DNA of 17,838 nucleotides from JAJFUB01 sp964622325 (GCA_964622325.1 CAZUOJ010000075.1:1-17838); one strand, 5' to 3'. Shown: positions 1 to 7,723, numbered from the stretch's first letter. Program-made: numbers and translations. The notes: generated by a model not told the origin, from the sequence alone.

Positions 1-27
1 CCAAGCTTCATCGGAGTTCTCAGCGAG

Positions 28-1647
28 ATGCTAAAACGAAATTGTCTTTATTATTTTCCTTTAGGAATTTGTCTTGTCGTTGGCCTGGCGATAGCGACAT
101 TTGTTGTCCAGCATGCCGCTTCTGTTTTTGATGAGGGCGATTATCCTTATGGCGGCTGGACAATGCTGACAAAAGGCAGGCAGCCCTTTGTCGATTTGCA
201 TATGAAAACGCTGCCGTTGCTATATTTGCTATATGGCTTGCCGCAGGCAATTGGAGGGCCAGATTTCTTATTAGCCCGCTATACGGCCGTTTTCTTTACG
301 CTGCTCACATTGCTCTTGGCCTGTCTCACAGCGCGCCGGCTTGCCGGCCCCTGGGCTGTTTTGCTCGTATTAGCACAATTTGTATTCAGTTTAGAAGCCG
401 CCGTGCGTTATTATCGGGCGCTTGCCATCGCGCCAACCGCTTTCTTTTATATGCTCGCCTTATATGGCTTGACATCTTCACAGCCTCGCTTTTGGCATAA
501 TATGCTGGCTTCCATCGCCGCCGCAGGAATCGTGTTATGCCGCTTTGATTTGTTGCCCATCGCCCTTGTTTTGTGGGGCTATGCATGGCTGCGGCAACGG
601 CGTTTTTCATTTCCAAGCGCTTTTTTGGCTGCAGGCGCTGGCATATTCTTTTTTTTGGCTGTGTGCCTTTATTTTTACTGGCAAGCGCCAGTACACTTTG
701 TGAGAACGCTCCTTTATGGCATGATGCATCCAGAAGCTGTTGTCGGGGGGCCCTATGCTAAGGATCCGGGAGCTATGTTTTCGCCACAAAAACTGGCCTG
801 GGAATTGATGATGTTTTTACGCGCCTACACTGCGCCGCTGCTTTTAATGGGGCCCGCTTTAGGCCTCTTTGTCTGGCGGCTTGTGACGGACAGAAAAGAA
901 TGGGGAGCGCTTTGTCAGCGTCAGCAAGGCCTGTTGCTCTTCCTTGGCTCCGCCGCCGCTAACTTCACGGCTCGCCTTGCGGCCATAATTGGCTTTCATT
1001 TCAGTTTGCACTATCTGATGGATTTTTACATTTTTTTCCCGCTTGTCGTGACGGCGGCTGTCGTTTTTGTTCGGATGGCGCAGCGATACAATTCCAAAGA
1101 GGCTTTTGCGCAATACGCAGCATGTGCCGTGCTTATTATCGGTGTGCAGCTATGGGCTAATGGCTTGCCTGGCCAATTACAATCGCCAGGCAACATCGCG
1201 CCACGAATCCAGCGCGGGGCTGCGGCTATTCAGGAGATTGTTCCTGCCGAGGAGCTCATTTTCTCATTGGATGATCCGCATCAATTCCTTCAAGCGGGCC
1301 GGCTGCTGCATCCCTTGCTGACATTTCAACTCTATCATTATGTCGATACACAGGATACGGCGATGCTGCGCAGCAAAACTCATTATTACAATAAAGAAAT
1401 TTTGCAAGAATTGCTGTCCCAATTGAATTATGCGGTGATGAGCGAGGAGACATGGCGCTGGATGGAACACAGCGGCCGCTATGCTCAGGGCACAGCCTTG
1501 CGCCAATTTCTCACGAAACAGCTGGAGCAGAATTTTATGCTCGTACGCATTGTTCCTGATTCGTATGCGGGACCCACATACATTTACAAAAGAAAAAGCG
1601 GAGCGGCTCCGATGCTGCAAGAGGCAAAACAACAGCCCAAAAGCTAA
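28..1647 (+). CDS. GT-C fold glycosyltransferase, family 39/ArnT-like membrane protein
   Basis: Multi-pass membrane protein of 539 aa, likely a transferase that moves a sugar from a polyprenyl-phosphate donor to an extracytoplasmic acceptor. The first hydrophobic segment is about residues 7-27. It is followed at once by an acidic pair, D35-E36, in the first outside loop (FDEGDYPYGGWTMLTKGRQP), the usual place and form of the catalytic Asp in GT-C/PMT-type enzymes. About nine or ten further hydrophobic stretches follow to about residue 375 (for example 86-100, 108-121, 160-183, 198-217, 268-284, 333-350). The last 160 residues are soluble, as is usual for this fold. GGAG at 13-16 lies 11 bases before the ATG, which supports this start, but the frame is open to the left window edge, so an earlier start is possible. 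Fold assignment is good; donor and acceptor are unknown. Confidence 0.8.
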   Translation: MLKRNCLYYFPLGICLVVGLAIATFVVQHAASVFDEGDYPYGGWTMLTKGRQPFVDLHMKTLPLLYLLYGLPQAIGGPDFLLARYTAVFFTLLTLLLACLTARRLAGPWAVLLVLAQFVFSLEAAVRYYRALAIAPTAFFYMLALYGLTSSQPRFWHNMLASIAAAGIVLCRFDLLPIALVLWGYAWLRQRRFSFPSAFLAAGAGIFFFLAVCLYFYWQAPVHFVRTLLYGMMHPEAVVGGPYAKDPGAMFSPQKLAWELMMFLRAYTAPLLLMGPALGLFVWRLVTDRKEWGALCQRQQGLLLFLGSAAANFTARLAAIIGFHFSLHYLMDFYIFFPLVVTAAVVFVRMAQRYNSKEAFAQYAACAVLIIGVQLWANGLPGQLQSPGNIAPRIQRGAAAIQEIVPAEELIFSLDDPHQFLQAGRLLHPLLTFQLYHYVDTQDTAMLRSKTHYYNKEILQELLSQLNYAVMSEETWRWMEHSGRYAQGTALRQFLTKQLEQNFMLVRIVPDSYAGPTYIYKRKSGAAPMLQEAKQQPKS

Positions 1648-1948
1648 GCCCAGCCTCCCTCAAGGCCAGGATTTGTCCCTCCGCTCACACAAAACAATGC
1701 CTGTAACGCCTGAATCGGCTTTTGGCAGATTGCGCCCTTAATGTAATATGTTTTAGCGCTGACACTTTGTTTGTTTTCCGAAGCATCCGCCCTTGTCTCC
1801 CAGATACGGAGCATAAGCGCAGGCCCATTCGGGAGTTGTCCTCCATCCGGGCTCTTAATCAAATCAGCCTCTTTTATTCTGCGCCCAAATCGCTTATATT
1901 TAAATTTCTAAATAAGAAAATCAAATGAAGCTAAAAGGAGTGGCTGCG
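1648..1948. other. Intergenic stretch with AT-rich end before the hydroxyacid dehydrogenase
   Basis: About 300 bases without a convincing gene. I see no tRNA, no known riboswitch core and no strong hairpin with a T-run. The last 60 bases turn sharply AT-rich. They contain a TATATT at 1895-1900, which could be a -10 box, but the region 17 bases upstream (TTTTAT at 1872-1877) is a poor -35 match. A short inverted repeat (TATTTA 1897-1902, TAAATA 1909-1914) overlaps it and may be chance in such AT-rich DNA. The promoter of the next gene most likely lies here. Confidence 0.4.
1934..1940 (+). promoter_or_regulatory. Ribosome binding site that selects a TTG start
   Basis: AAAGGAG lies 8 bases before TTG at 1949. 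The alternative in-frame ATG at 1925 has only AT-rich sequence without a Shine-Dalgarno match upstream, and this site would lie inside its coding region. The TTG start also gives the short N-terminus (MKHWKIVVTDY) normal for the family. Confidence 0.7.
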
Positions 1949-2974
1949 TTGAAACACTGGAAGATTGTAGTGACGGATTATATTGAAACTGATTTGGATT
2001 GGGAGGCGGAGCAATTTGCCCAGATGCCGAATGTGACTTTTGAATATTATCAGCTCAAGCAAGCGCCCAAAGAAGAGCTCATCGCTAAAATTAAAGATGC
2101 GGACATTATCGTCGTGAATATGGCGAAATTTGATGAGGAAGTTATTGCCAGCCTGGAAAAATGCGTGCTGCTCATCCGTCACGGCATTGGCTATGACAAT
2201 GTGGATGTCGCGGCCTGCACAAAGCATTTGATCCGTTTTGCCTATCAGCCGGATTATTGCGCCACAGAAGTTGCGGAGCAGACTGTGGCTTTAATTATGT
2301 GTTGTGTGCGCAAGCTGTTCACAAGCTATGAAGTTTTAAAGGAAGCCTCTGAAAAACGCATCTGGAATTTTACGCCGATGGGCGAAGTGCATCGGCTTTT
2401 TGGGCAGACATTGGGCGTGATCGGCTGTGGCCGCATAGGCGGGCGCGTTGTGCGGATGATGCGGGGAATGGGAATGAAAATTATGGTGTGCGATCCCTAC
2501 ATCGATGAGCGACAAAAGGGCGCTTTGGGGCTGGAACAGATTTACGATTTAGAGACAGTGCTGCGCGAGGCGGATGTTATCACACTGCATACGCCGCTCA
2601 ATGATGAGACGCGCTATATGATCGATGAGCCTCAGCTGCGAATGATGAAAAAGAACGCCTTTTTAATCAATACAGCCCGCGGCGGGCTTGTGAGGACAGA
2701 AGCTTTAGCGAAAGCGTTGCGCGAGGGCTGGATTGCCGGCGCCGGAATTGATGTGTATGAGGAAGAGCCGCCGCCGCCGGATATGCCGCTTTTCTCCGCG
2801 CCGAATGTGACTCTTTCGGCCCATATCGGCTGGATGTCAGTGGAAGCCGGCTGGGATATTCGCTACAAAATCATGGATGACATTAAAGCCTGTATGGCCG
2901 GCCGCCCGCCGCGACATACCGTGAATACAGAAATTGATTCCCTTTTGGGCGGAAAAGTCTATCGGGACATATAA
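1949..2974 (+). CDS. D-2-hydroxyacid dehydrogenase, NAD-dependent (C-terminal-binding-protein/PGDH-like)
   Basis: Predicted cytoplasmic oxidoreductase of 341 aa that interconverts a D-2-hydroxyacid and its 2-oxoacid with NAD(H). Numbering from the TTG start, the Rossmann motif is GCGRIG at 159-164, with an acidic residue D182 after the second strand, which favours NAD over NADP. The catalytic triad is complete: R244 in NTARGG, E273 in DVYEEEP and H292 in SAHIGW. Length and domain order (split catalytic domain around a nucleotide-binding domain) are normal. The closest general type is phosphoglycerate dehydrogenase/CtBP-like, but without a C-terminal ACT domain, so serine biosynthesis should not be assumed. 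An ATG at 1925 would add eight residues but lacks a ribosome site. The next gene, a PLP enzyme acting on D-hydroxyamino acids by family, lies 178 bases downstream; a shared pathway is inference. Confidence 0.88.
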   Translation: MKHWKIVVTDYIETDLDWEAEQFAQMPNVTFEYYQLKQAPKEELIAKIKDADIIVVNMAKFDEEVIASLEKCVLLIRHGIGYDNVDVAACTKHLIRFAYQPDYCATEVAEQTVALIMCCVRKLFTSYEVLKEASEKRIWNFTPMGEVHRLFGQTLGVIGCGRIGGRVVRMMRGMGMKIMVCDPYIDERQKGALGLEQIYDLETVLREADVITLHTPLNDETRYMIDEPQLRMMKKNAFLINTARGGLVRTEALAKALREGWIAGAGIDVYEEEPPPPDMPLFSAPNVTLSAHIGWMSVEAGWDIRYKIMDDIKACMAGRPPRHTVNTEIDSLLGGKVYRDI

Positions 2975-3152
2975 GACGCAGAACATAATATATGGCCGCG
3001 GCGTCTTCAGCCTAACACAGGGCTCCGCCGGCAAGACAATGTTTGTTTCTTGTTGGCTTTGCCTCACACAAAGAGAAATAGACAGCTAAAATACGCGCCG
3101 CGAAGCAGCCTGTGGCTTTCTGCTGCGGACGGAATTAGAGAAGAGGGACGAG

Positions 3153-4295
3153 ATGCATGTGGAAATAATCGGGCAGCCGCTGGCAGCCATAGATACGCCG
3201 GCTTTGCTTGTGGATGTGGATATTCTGCAGCGCAATATCTTGCGGCTGCAGATGGCATCCGAAGCGGCAGGGCTGGCTGTCCGTCCCCACATCAAGGCGC
3301 ATAAAACGCCACAAATTGCTCACATGCAAATCCGGGCGGGAGCCGTGGGCGTGACAGCCGCCAAGCTGGGCGAGGCGGAAGCAATGGCGGACGCGGGCAT
3401 TGAGGACATCTTTATCGCTAACGAGCTGATTGGCCCGACAAAAATGCGGCGGCTTGTGGCTCTGGCGCGGCGCGTTCCAAAGCTTTCTGTGGCTGTGGAT
3501 AGCCTTGTCGGCGCGCAACAGCTTTCCCACGCGATGAGCGCCGCGGGATTGGAACTGGATGTATTAATCGAAGTGGATACAGGTGCAGGGCGCTGCGGCG
3601 TGGCGCCTGAACAAACACGCGCCTTTGCCCGTCAAATCGCCTCTCAGCCTGGCTTACGGCTTATCGGCATAATGGCTTATGCCGCCGGCGCATATCAATG
3701 TCGCACAGAGGAAGAACGACGCGCTTTTGCCCAAAAGGAAGGCGCCACGCTGGCGGCTATTGCCGCGGAATTGCGAAGCGACGGGCATAATATGCAACGC
3801 ATCAGTGGCGGCTCTACGCCGACAGCAGGACGCTACGAGGCCGGCTGTGGCCTGACGGAAATTCGTTCGGGCACATACTGTCTGAATGATCATAATCAAG
3901 TGGATTTGGGCACATGTACACGAGCAGAGGTGGCGGCGACAGTGCTGGCCACTGTCATCAGTCATCCTGCCCCTGAACGCGTCATCATTGATGCCGGAAC
4001 AAAAGCGCTGGCGCAACAAGTGACGCCCCTGACAGAGGGCTATGGCGTGCTGATTTCTGTCGTCACAGAAGAGGGCGAGCAGCCTCTGCCCGAGCCGTTG
4101 CCGCGCGTGCGCAAGATAAACGACGAGCATGGCTATCTGGACGCGGCGGCGGCTGGCTTGAAAATAGGCGATAAAGTGCGCCTGATTCCGCCACGCATCT
4201 GCACATGCCTGAATCTTTACGAAGAGATGTACATTGTGCAAGAGGGCGTAGTGCGGGATGTGTGGCGTATTTCCGCGCGGGGGAAAAACACATAA
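3153..4295 (+). CDS. PLP-dependent D-threonine aldolase/D-serine dehydratase-like protein (alanine racemase N-terminal fold)
   Basis: A 380-aa fold-type III PLP enzyme. The N-terminal barrel opens with DTPALLVDVDIL (14-25) and the Schiff-base lysine motif RPHIKAHKT, in which K48 is the likely PLP lysine. SGGSTPT is the probable phosphate-binding loop and EIRSGTY the usual later family motif. The C-terminal beta domain carries DEHG (H326) and a PPRICTC stretch (346-352). In characterised D-threonine aldolases and eukaryotic D-serine dehydratases, a His-x-Cys or His-x-Asp pair at this place binds the metal cofactor. Here the His position appears to be R348 while C350 remains, so metal binding may be altered. 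Purine-rich AGAGGG lies just before the ATG. The substrate could be D-threonine, D-serine, 3-hydroxyaspartate or a related D-hydroxyamino acid; the sequence does not decide. Confidence 0.82.
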   Translation: MHVEIIGQPLAAIDTPALLVDVDILQRNILRLQMASEAAGLAVRPHIKAHKTPQIAHMQIRAGAVGVTAAKLGEAEAMADAGIEDIFIANELIGPTKMRRLVALARRVPKLSVAVDSLVGAQQLSHAMSAAGLELDVLIEVDTGAGRCGVAPEQTRAFARQIASQPGLRLIGIMAYAAGAYQCRTEEERRAFAQKEGATLAAIAAELRSDGHNMQRISGGSTPTAGRYEAGCGLTEIRSGTYCLNDHNQVDLGTCTRAEVAATVLATVISHPAPERVIIDAGTKALAQQVTPLTEGYGVLISVVTEEGEQPLPEPLPRVRKINDEHGYLDAAAAGLKIGDKVRLIPPRICTCLNLYEEMYIVQEGVVRDVWRISARGKNT

Positions 4296-4543
4296 GCAAG
4301 GAAAATAGCTTCCAAGCCGTGGAAAAGGGAAATGCCTGTCTCAGTTTTAGGGTACAACAGATACGGCGTAACAGCCGGCCCATAAAAAGCAGCGATTAAA
4401 TCTGATTTTATTTGTGGAGGCAGGAGAAAAAGCAACCTGTAAATTGTTATTAATACAGAACATTGAGGCAGAACAGTACATGGATATATATGAACATATT
4501 TGACGCAAAAAGTCGTATGAAAAAATACAGCAAAACATTCCAA

Positions 4544-4572
4544 GACGCCCTCGCGGGTGTCCATTATTTTTT
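4544..4572 (+). terminator. Rho-independent terminator-like hairpin in the glutamate dehydrogenase leader
   Basis: A seven-base-pair stem, GACGCCC (4544-4550) with GGGTGTC (4555-4561), contains one G-T pair and closes a TCGC loop. After five bases it runs into six Ts (4567-4572). It ends 42 bases before the ATG and 28 bases before the Shine-Dalgarno. It could end the upstream transcript, or act as an attenuator of the downstream gene. Confidence 0.6.
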
Positions 4573-4600
4573 AGCAGGATGTATAGCCCAATAAATTACT

Positions 4601-4607
4601 GAAGGAG
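4601..4607 (+). promoter_or_regulatory. Strong ribosome binding site of glutamate dehydrogenase
   Basis: GAAGGAG lies 7 bases before ATG at 4615. The in-frame GTG at 4609 is only one base from the site and is therefore not the start. Confidence 0.75.
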
Positions 4608-4614
4608 TGTGTTT

Positions 4615-5946
4615 ATGCCAGCGTGTACTGAATATTTGCCCAATTTCGATTATGACAGCGAAATGGAAAATGTGTTGCAAAATCGAGAGCCCCTCACACG
4701 CTCTCGGGCGCTCATGCAGCGCGCGGGGGAACGGATGGGCTTGCCGCAACACGAGGTTATGGAGCTGGTCACGCCGCAACAAGTGACAGCTTTTCGTATT
4801 CCGTGCAAGATATTAGGCAAAGTCATCAATTTTGTGGGCGTGCTGGCCCTGCACAATAATGCACGCGGGCCCTTTAAAGGCGGCATTCGTCTGGCCGCAG
4901 ATGTCACTATCTGGGAGACAATCGAGCTGGCGCGGCTGATGACACTAAAATGCGCTGCCTGCGATATTGAATTTGGCGGGGGCAAGACAGGCATACGCGT
5001 GGATATGCCAGAAATGTATCGGCGTTTTGGCCGGGGCCCCAAACGCGATCTGGAATTTGAAAAAATTATTTCGCTGGATGCTGTCGAATATTATGCGCAA
5101 AATTTTCGGGATGTGTTCAGCAGTCATATTTATGTGCCGGCCCCGGATATGGGCACAGGGCCCGATGAAATGGCGTTTATATATAATGAAACGCTGGATC
5201 CGGCCTCTGTGACGGGCAAGCCTGAGGGGACGCCAGGCTGGCTGCCGGGCCGCAAAGAATCTACAGGCCTGGGCTGCTGCTATATTACATTGCGGGCCAT
5301 GCAGGAATTTTTGCGCCTGGAGCCATCCCAGGCTCGTGTGGCTATTCAGGGCTTTGGCAATGTGGGCAAGCCGCTCGCCGAGGGGCTGGCCGAAGCGGGC
5401 TGCAAAATCATCGCCATTACAGATTTCTTTGGCGGCGTTTTTGATGAAAAAGGCTTGAATATTCAAAATCTTCTGGATTACGAAAATGTCCATAAAACAG
5501 TGGCGGGCTTTCCGGATGCCCAGCCTTTTACAAATGAGGCCCTGTTTGAAGCAGATGTGGATTGTCTGATTCCCGCCGCGGCAGGCGATGTGATTACGGC
5601 CCGCAATGCGGATAAAATCAAAGCCAAGCTTATTGTCGAAGCGGCAAATATGCCCACAACTTTAGAAGCGATGGACATTTTGCAAGCACGCCGCATTCAT
5701 GTTGTGCCAGATATTCTGGCGAATGCGGGCGGCGTTATCGCTTCCATGCTGGAATATTCCAGCTCGCTTTCGGCCATCAAGCCCAGCAAAGAGGATGTCC
5801 TGGATACATGTCGTCGCAAGATTGGCGAAAATTTTGATTTGTCCGTTCAATTTGCGCAAGAACACAGCGTTTCCCTGACAGAAGCCGCTGTCCACATCGC
5901 CACGGAACGTGTTTACAAAGTGATGAAAAGCCGTCGCATGATATGA
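4615..5946 (+). CDS. Glutamate dehydrogenase (Glu/Leu/Phe/Val dehydrogenase family)
   Basis: A 443-aa cytoplasmic enzyme that interconverts glutamate with 2-oxoglutarate and ammonia. The N-terminal domain holds GPFKGGIR (K88), K112 and the catalytic lysine loop GGGKTG (K124), then PAPDMGT with catalytic D178. The second domain is a Rossmann fold with GFGNVG at 246-251. K88 is informative: glutamate enzymes keep Lys there to bind the side-chain carboxylate, while leucine and phenylalanine dehydrogenases usually have GPALGG. Departures from the common form are GGGKTG for GGGKGG, ANMPTT for ANGPTT, STGLG for ATGRG, and a rewritten segment at about 131-170 before the catalytic Asp. It is therefore a divergent member, and a related amino-acid substrate cannot be excluded. 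The start is fixed by a strong ribosome site. It appears to be a single-gene unit with its own leader. Confidence 0.85.
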   Translation: MPACTEYLPNFDYDSEMENVLQNREPLTRSRALMQRAGERMGLPQHEVMELVTPQQVTAFRIPCKILGKVINFVGVLALHNNARGPFKGGIRLAADVTIWETIELARLMTLKCAACDIEFGGGKTGIRVDMPEMYRRFGRGPKRDLEFEKIISLDAVEYYAQNFRDVFSSHIYVPAPDMGTGPDEMAFIYNETLDPASVTGKPEGTPGWLPGRKESTGLGCCYITLRAMQEFLRLEPSQARVAIQGFGNVGKPLAEGLAEAGCKIIAITDFFGGVFDEKGLNIQNLLDYENVHKTVAGFPDAQPFTNEALFEADVDCLIPAAAGDVITARNADKIKAKLIVEAANMPTTLEAMDILQARRIHVVPDILANAGGVIASMLEYSSSLSAIKPSKEDVLDTCRRKIGENFDLSVQFAQEHSVSLTEAAVHIATERVYKVMKSRRMI

Positions 5947-6047
5947 AAATTTTTAATATTGCAACAAAAGAAAAAATTTGTTGAGGAGAATTGTGTATAA
6001 AGATTTCGGAAAATAAAAAGGAAATAGTCTGATTCCAAAAATTAGGG

Positions 6048-6053
6048 TATAAT
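6048..6053 (+). promoter_or_regulatory. Putative -10 box of a sigma-70-type promoter
   Basis: A perfect TATAAT lies about 50 bases before the ATG at 6102 in AT-rich DNA. At 17-base spacing the upstream hexamer TAGTCT (6025-6030) matches TTGACA at only three positions, so the promoter would be weak or activator-dependent. It would drive the R3H ATPase and perhaps tmk. Confidence 0.45.
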
Positions 6054-6101
6054 TAGTTATGAGACAAGAAAAAGAATGCGGAGGGATAGCAGAAAGGCAA
6101 T

Positions 6102-7634
6102 ATGTCGTCTGAGCCCATTATAACTGACAATTTGGATTTGTTGCTTCCAATCTTGCCGCCGCGGATACAGGAGCGCTTGCGAGAGCATCCGCAATTAAGC
6201 GCATTGTTGGAAGTAGTGATTGATCTGGGGCGGCCTGTGGAGGCTCGTTTTGTGAATGGCTATGAATATCTGGGGGAGGAATTAGCCACGCAAGACGATA
6301 TAGATTATGTGGTGGCGCGTGTAGGGCCTTTTGATCGGGATAATCGCGCCGGCATAGAGCGGACGCTGCATCGCATTTCTGCCATTCGCAATCGCGTGGG
6401 CGAAGTCGTGGGCTTGACATGCCGCGTCGGACGCGCTGTCTATGGCACAATTGACATCATCAGCGATGTGATTGAGCAGGGCGGCAATATTCTGCTTCTG
6501 GGCCGTCCGGGCGTGGGCAAGACCACAAAGCTGCGCGAAACGGCCCGCGTGCTGGCGGATAAATTTGGCAAGCGCGTCATTGTTGTGGATACAAATAACG
6601 AAATCGCCGGGGATGGAGATGTGCCGCATCCGGCAATTGGGCGGGCGCGGCGGATGCAAGTGCCCAATAACTCCCAGCAACATGCCGTGATGATTGAAGC
6701 TGTGGAAAATCACATGCCGGAAGTCATTGTCATCGATGAGATTGGGACGGCGGAAGACGCCTTTGCCGCGCGGACAATTGCAGAACGCGGCGTACAGCTC
6801 ATCGGCACGGCACATGGCAATAATCTGGAAAATCTGATGTCGAATCCGACGCTGGCGGATTTGATTGGCGGCATTCAAGCCGTGACGCTCAGCGATGAGG
6901 AAGCGCGCAAACGGGGCACGCAAAAGACAGTGCTGGAGCGCAAGGCGCCCCCGACATTTGATACAGTGATTGAAATTCGCGATTTGAATGTGCTGGCCAT
7001 CCATCATAATGTAGCGGAGACAGTGGACGCTTTATTGGCGGGGCGAAAAGTGCAATCGGAAGTGCGAGAGCGCCGGCCGGAAGGCGGCTATGTCGTTGTG
7101 CAAAAGGAATATGTGGAGGGCGGGACAGCGGCGAGCGAAACGGATCATCTGGAACGTTTACGGCAGGAGATGGCGGAGCGGCGCGCCCAAAGAGCGTCCT
7201 CGCGGATTTATTTGCGCGGCGTGCCGCGCCGCAAAGTGGAAAAAGCTATTCAGCAATTACGCTTGCCAGTGACAATCGTCAAAGAGCCTCAGGAAGCGGA
7301 TGCGATATTAGCGCTGGAGGCGGAGGCGCGCCATCTGTATGAAAATGGCACGCAGGGCGTGCCGCTGGAAATCGTGCACAGCAACACGCTGACACAAATC
7401 AGTGAGGCGCTGCGGCGGATTTTCACAACAGCCGATGCGGCCCGCGAGGAATTCGCCCTCAAGGAGGCCGAAGAAGCTCTCCAGCGCGTCTTGGAAAGCA
7501 ATCGTTCTGTGGAGCTGCTGCCGCAAAATGCCTATATCCGGCGCTTGCAACATGAATTCATTGCCCGCCATAATATGCGTTCCACAAGTGTGGGCAAAGA
7601 GCCTCATCGGCGTGTGATGATTTTGCCCGGATAG
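6102..7634 (+). CDS. SpoIIIAA-like AAA ATPase with C-terminal R3H nucleic-acid-binding domain (Ycf45-type)
   Basis: A 510-aa cytoplasmic ATPase of the Ycf45/SpoIIIAA-like family. Walker A is GRPGVGKTT at 134-142. Walker B is VIVIDEIG, with D212-E213, followed by a conserved GTAHGNNL segment. After a linker of about 150 residues comes a C-terminal R3H domain: R480-x3-H484 in IRRLQHEF, then the typical SVGKEPHRRVMI ending. R3H domains bind single-stranded nucleic acid, so the protein probably couples ATP hydrolysis to RNA or DNA handling; its cellular role is not established in this family. It is much longer than sporulation protein SpoIIIAA, and no other sporulation genes are near. AAAGG at 6093-6097 precedes the ATG by only four bases. 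The tmk start is 95 bases downstream on the same strand. Confidence 0.88.
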   Translation: MSSEPIITDNLDLLLPILPPRIQERLREHPQLSALLEVVIDLGRPVEARFVNGYEYLGEELATQDDIDYVVARVGPFDRDNRAGIERTLHRISAIRNRVGEVVGLTCRVGRAVYGTIDIISDVIEQGGNILLLGRPGVGKTTKLRETARVLADKFGKRVIVVDTNNEIAGDGDVPHPAIGRARRMQVPNNSQQHAVMIEAVENHMPEVIVIDEIGTAEDAFAARTIAERGVQLIGTAHGNNLENLMSNPTLADLIGGIQAVTLSDEEARKRGTQKTVLERKAPPTFDTVIEIRDLNVLAIHHNVAETVDALLAGRKVQSEVRERRPEGGYVVVQKEYVEGGTAASETDHLERLRQEMAERRAQRASSRIYLRGVPRRKVEKAIQQLRLPVTIVKEPQEADAILALEAEARHLYENGTQGVPLEIVHSNTLTQISEALRRIFTTADAAREEFALKEAEEALQRVLESNRSVELLPQNAYIRRLQHEFIARHNMRSTSVGKEPHRRVMILPG

Positions 7635-7678
7635 GCTGCACATTGCAACGCAAAAGGGAATAATAAGCAAGGGCATGC

Positions 7679-7704
7679 ACAGCCGTCCTTCCAGACGGCT
7701 GTTT
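7679..7704 (+). terminator. Perfect 9-bp hairpin between the R3H ATPase gene and tmk
   Basis: ACAGCCGTC (7679-7687) and GACGGCTGT (7694-7702) pair perfectly around a CTTCCA loop. The stem is followed by only TT before GCG, so intrinsic termination would be partial at best. It ends 16 bases before the tmk ribosome site. It may be a weak terminator, a processing site, or a structure tuning tmk expression. Confidence 0.4.
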
Positions 7705-7718
7705 GCGTATCCTTATGC

Positions 7719-7723
7719 GAAGG
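7719..7723 (+). promoter_or_regulatory. Ribosome binding site of thymidylate kinase
   Basis: GAAGG lies 6 bases before ATG at 7730. The upstream in-frame TTG (7703) and ATG (7715) have no ribosome site and would put the start in or next to the 7679-7702 hairpin. Confidence 0.6.

Larger units (their letters stand above)
4296..4614 (+). other. Long leader/intergenic region upstream of glutamate dehydrogenase
   Basis: A 319-base, AT-rich gap. It contains a terminator-like hairpin at 4544-4572, a possible seven-codon open frame at 4480-4503 with GAGG about 11 bases upstream, and a TTGACG at 4500-4505 without a good -10 box at normal spacing. I recognise no known riboswitch class and no tRNA. The region most likely holds the end of the preceding transcript and the promoter plus leader of the dehydrogenase gene. 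Confidence 0.5.

Noticed and set aside
1897..1914. TATTTA/TAAATA inverted repeat before the hydroxyacid dehydrogenase as an operator
   Set aside because: Six AT-only pairs in an AT-rich stretch; no second copy or known operator likeness.
2973..3007. AAGACGC/GCGTCTT inverted repeat overlapping the dehydrogenase stop codon
   Set aside because: Seven pairs with a 21-base loop and no T-run; probably chance.
3027..3060. Hairpin GCCGGCAAGA/TCTTGTTGGC after the hydroxyacid dehydrogenase
   Set aside because: Ten pairs but two are G-T, the loop is long and only three Ts follow; possible weak terminator but not strong enough to list.
3654..4241. Minus-strand open frame of about 195 codons opposite the aldolase-like gene
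   Set aside because: Overlaps a gene with intact PLP motifs; no recognisable domain, so treated as a shadow.
5962..5983. Inverted repeat CAACAAA/TTTGTTG after glutamate dehydrogenase
   Set aside because: AT-rich 7-bp stem with an A-rich loop and no T-run on the plus strand; too weak to call a terminator, and likely by chance in AT-rich DNA.
6282..7007. Long open frame (about 240 codons) on the minus strand opposite the R3H ATPase
   Set aside because: Composition is His/Cys/Arg-rich and motif-free, typical of antisense shadows of GC-rich coding DNA.
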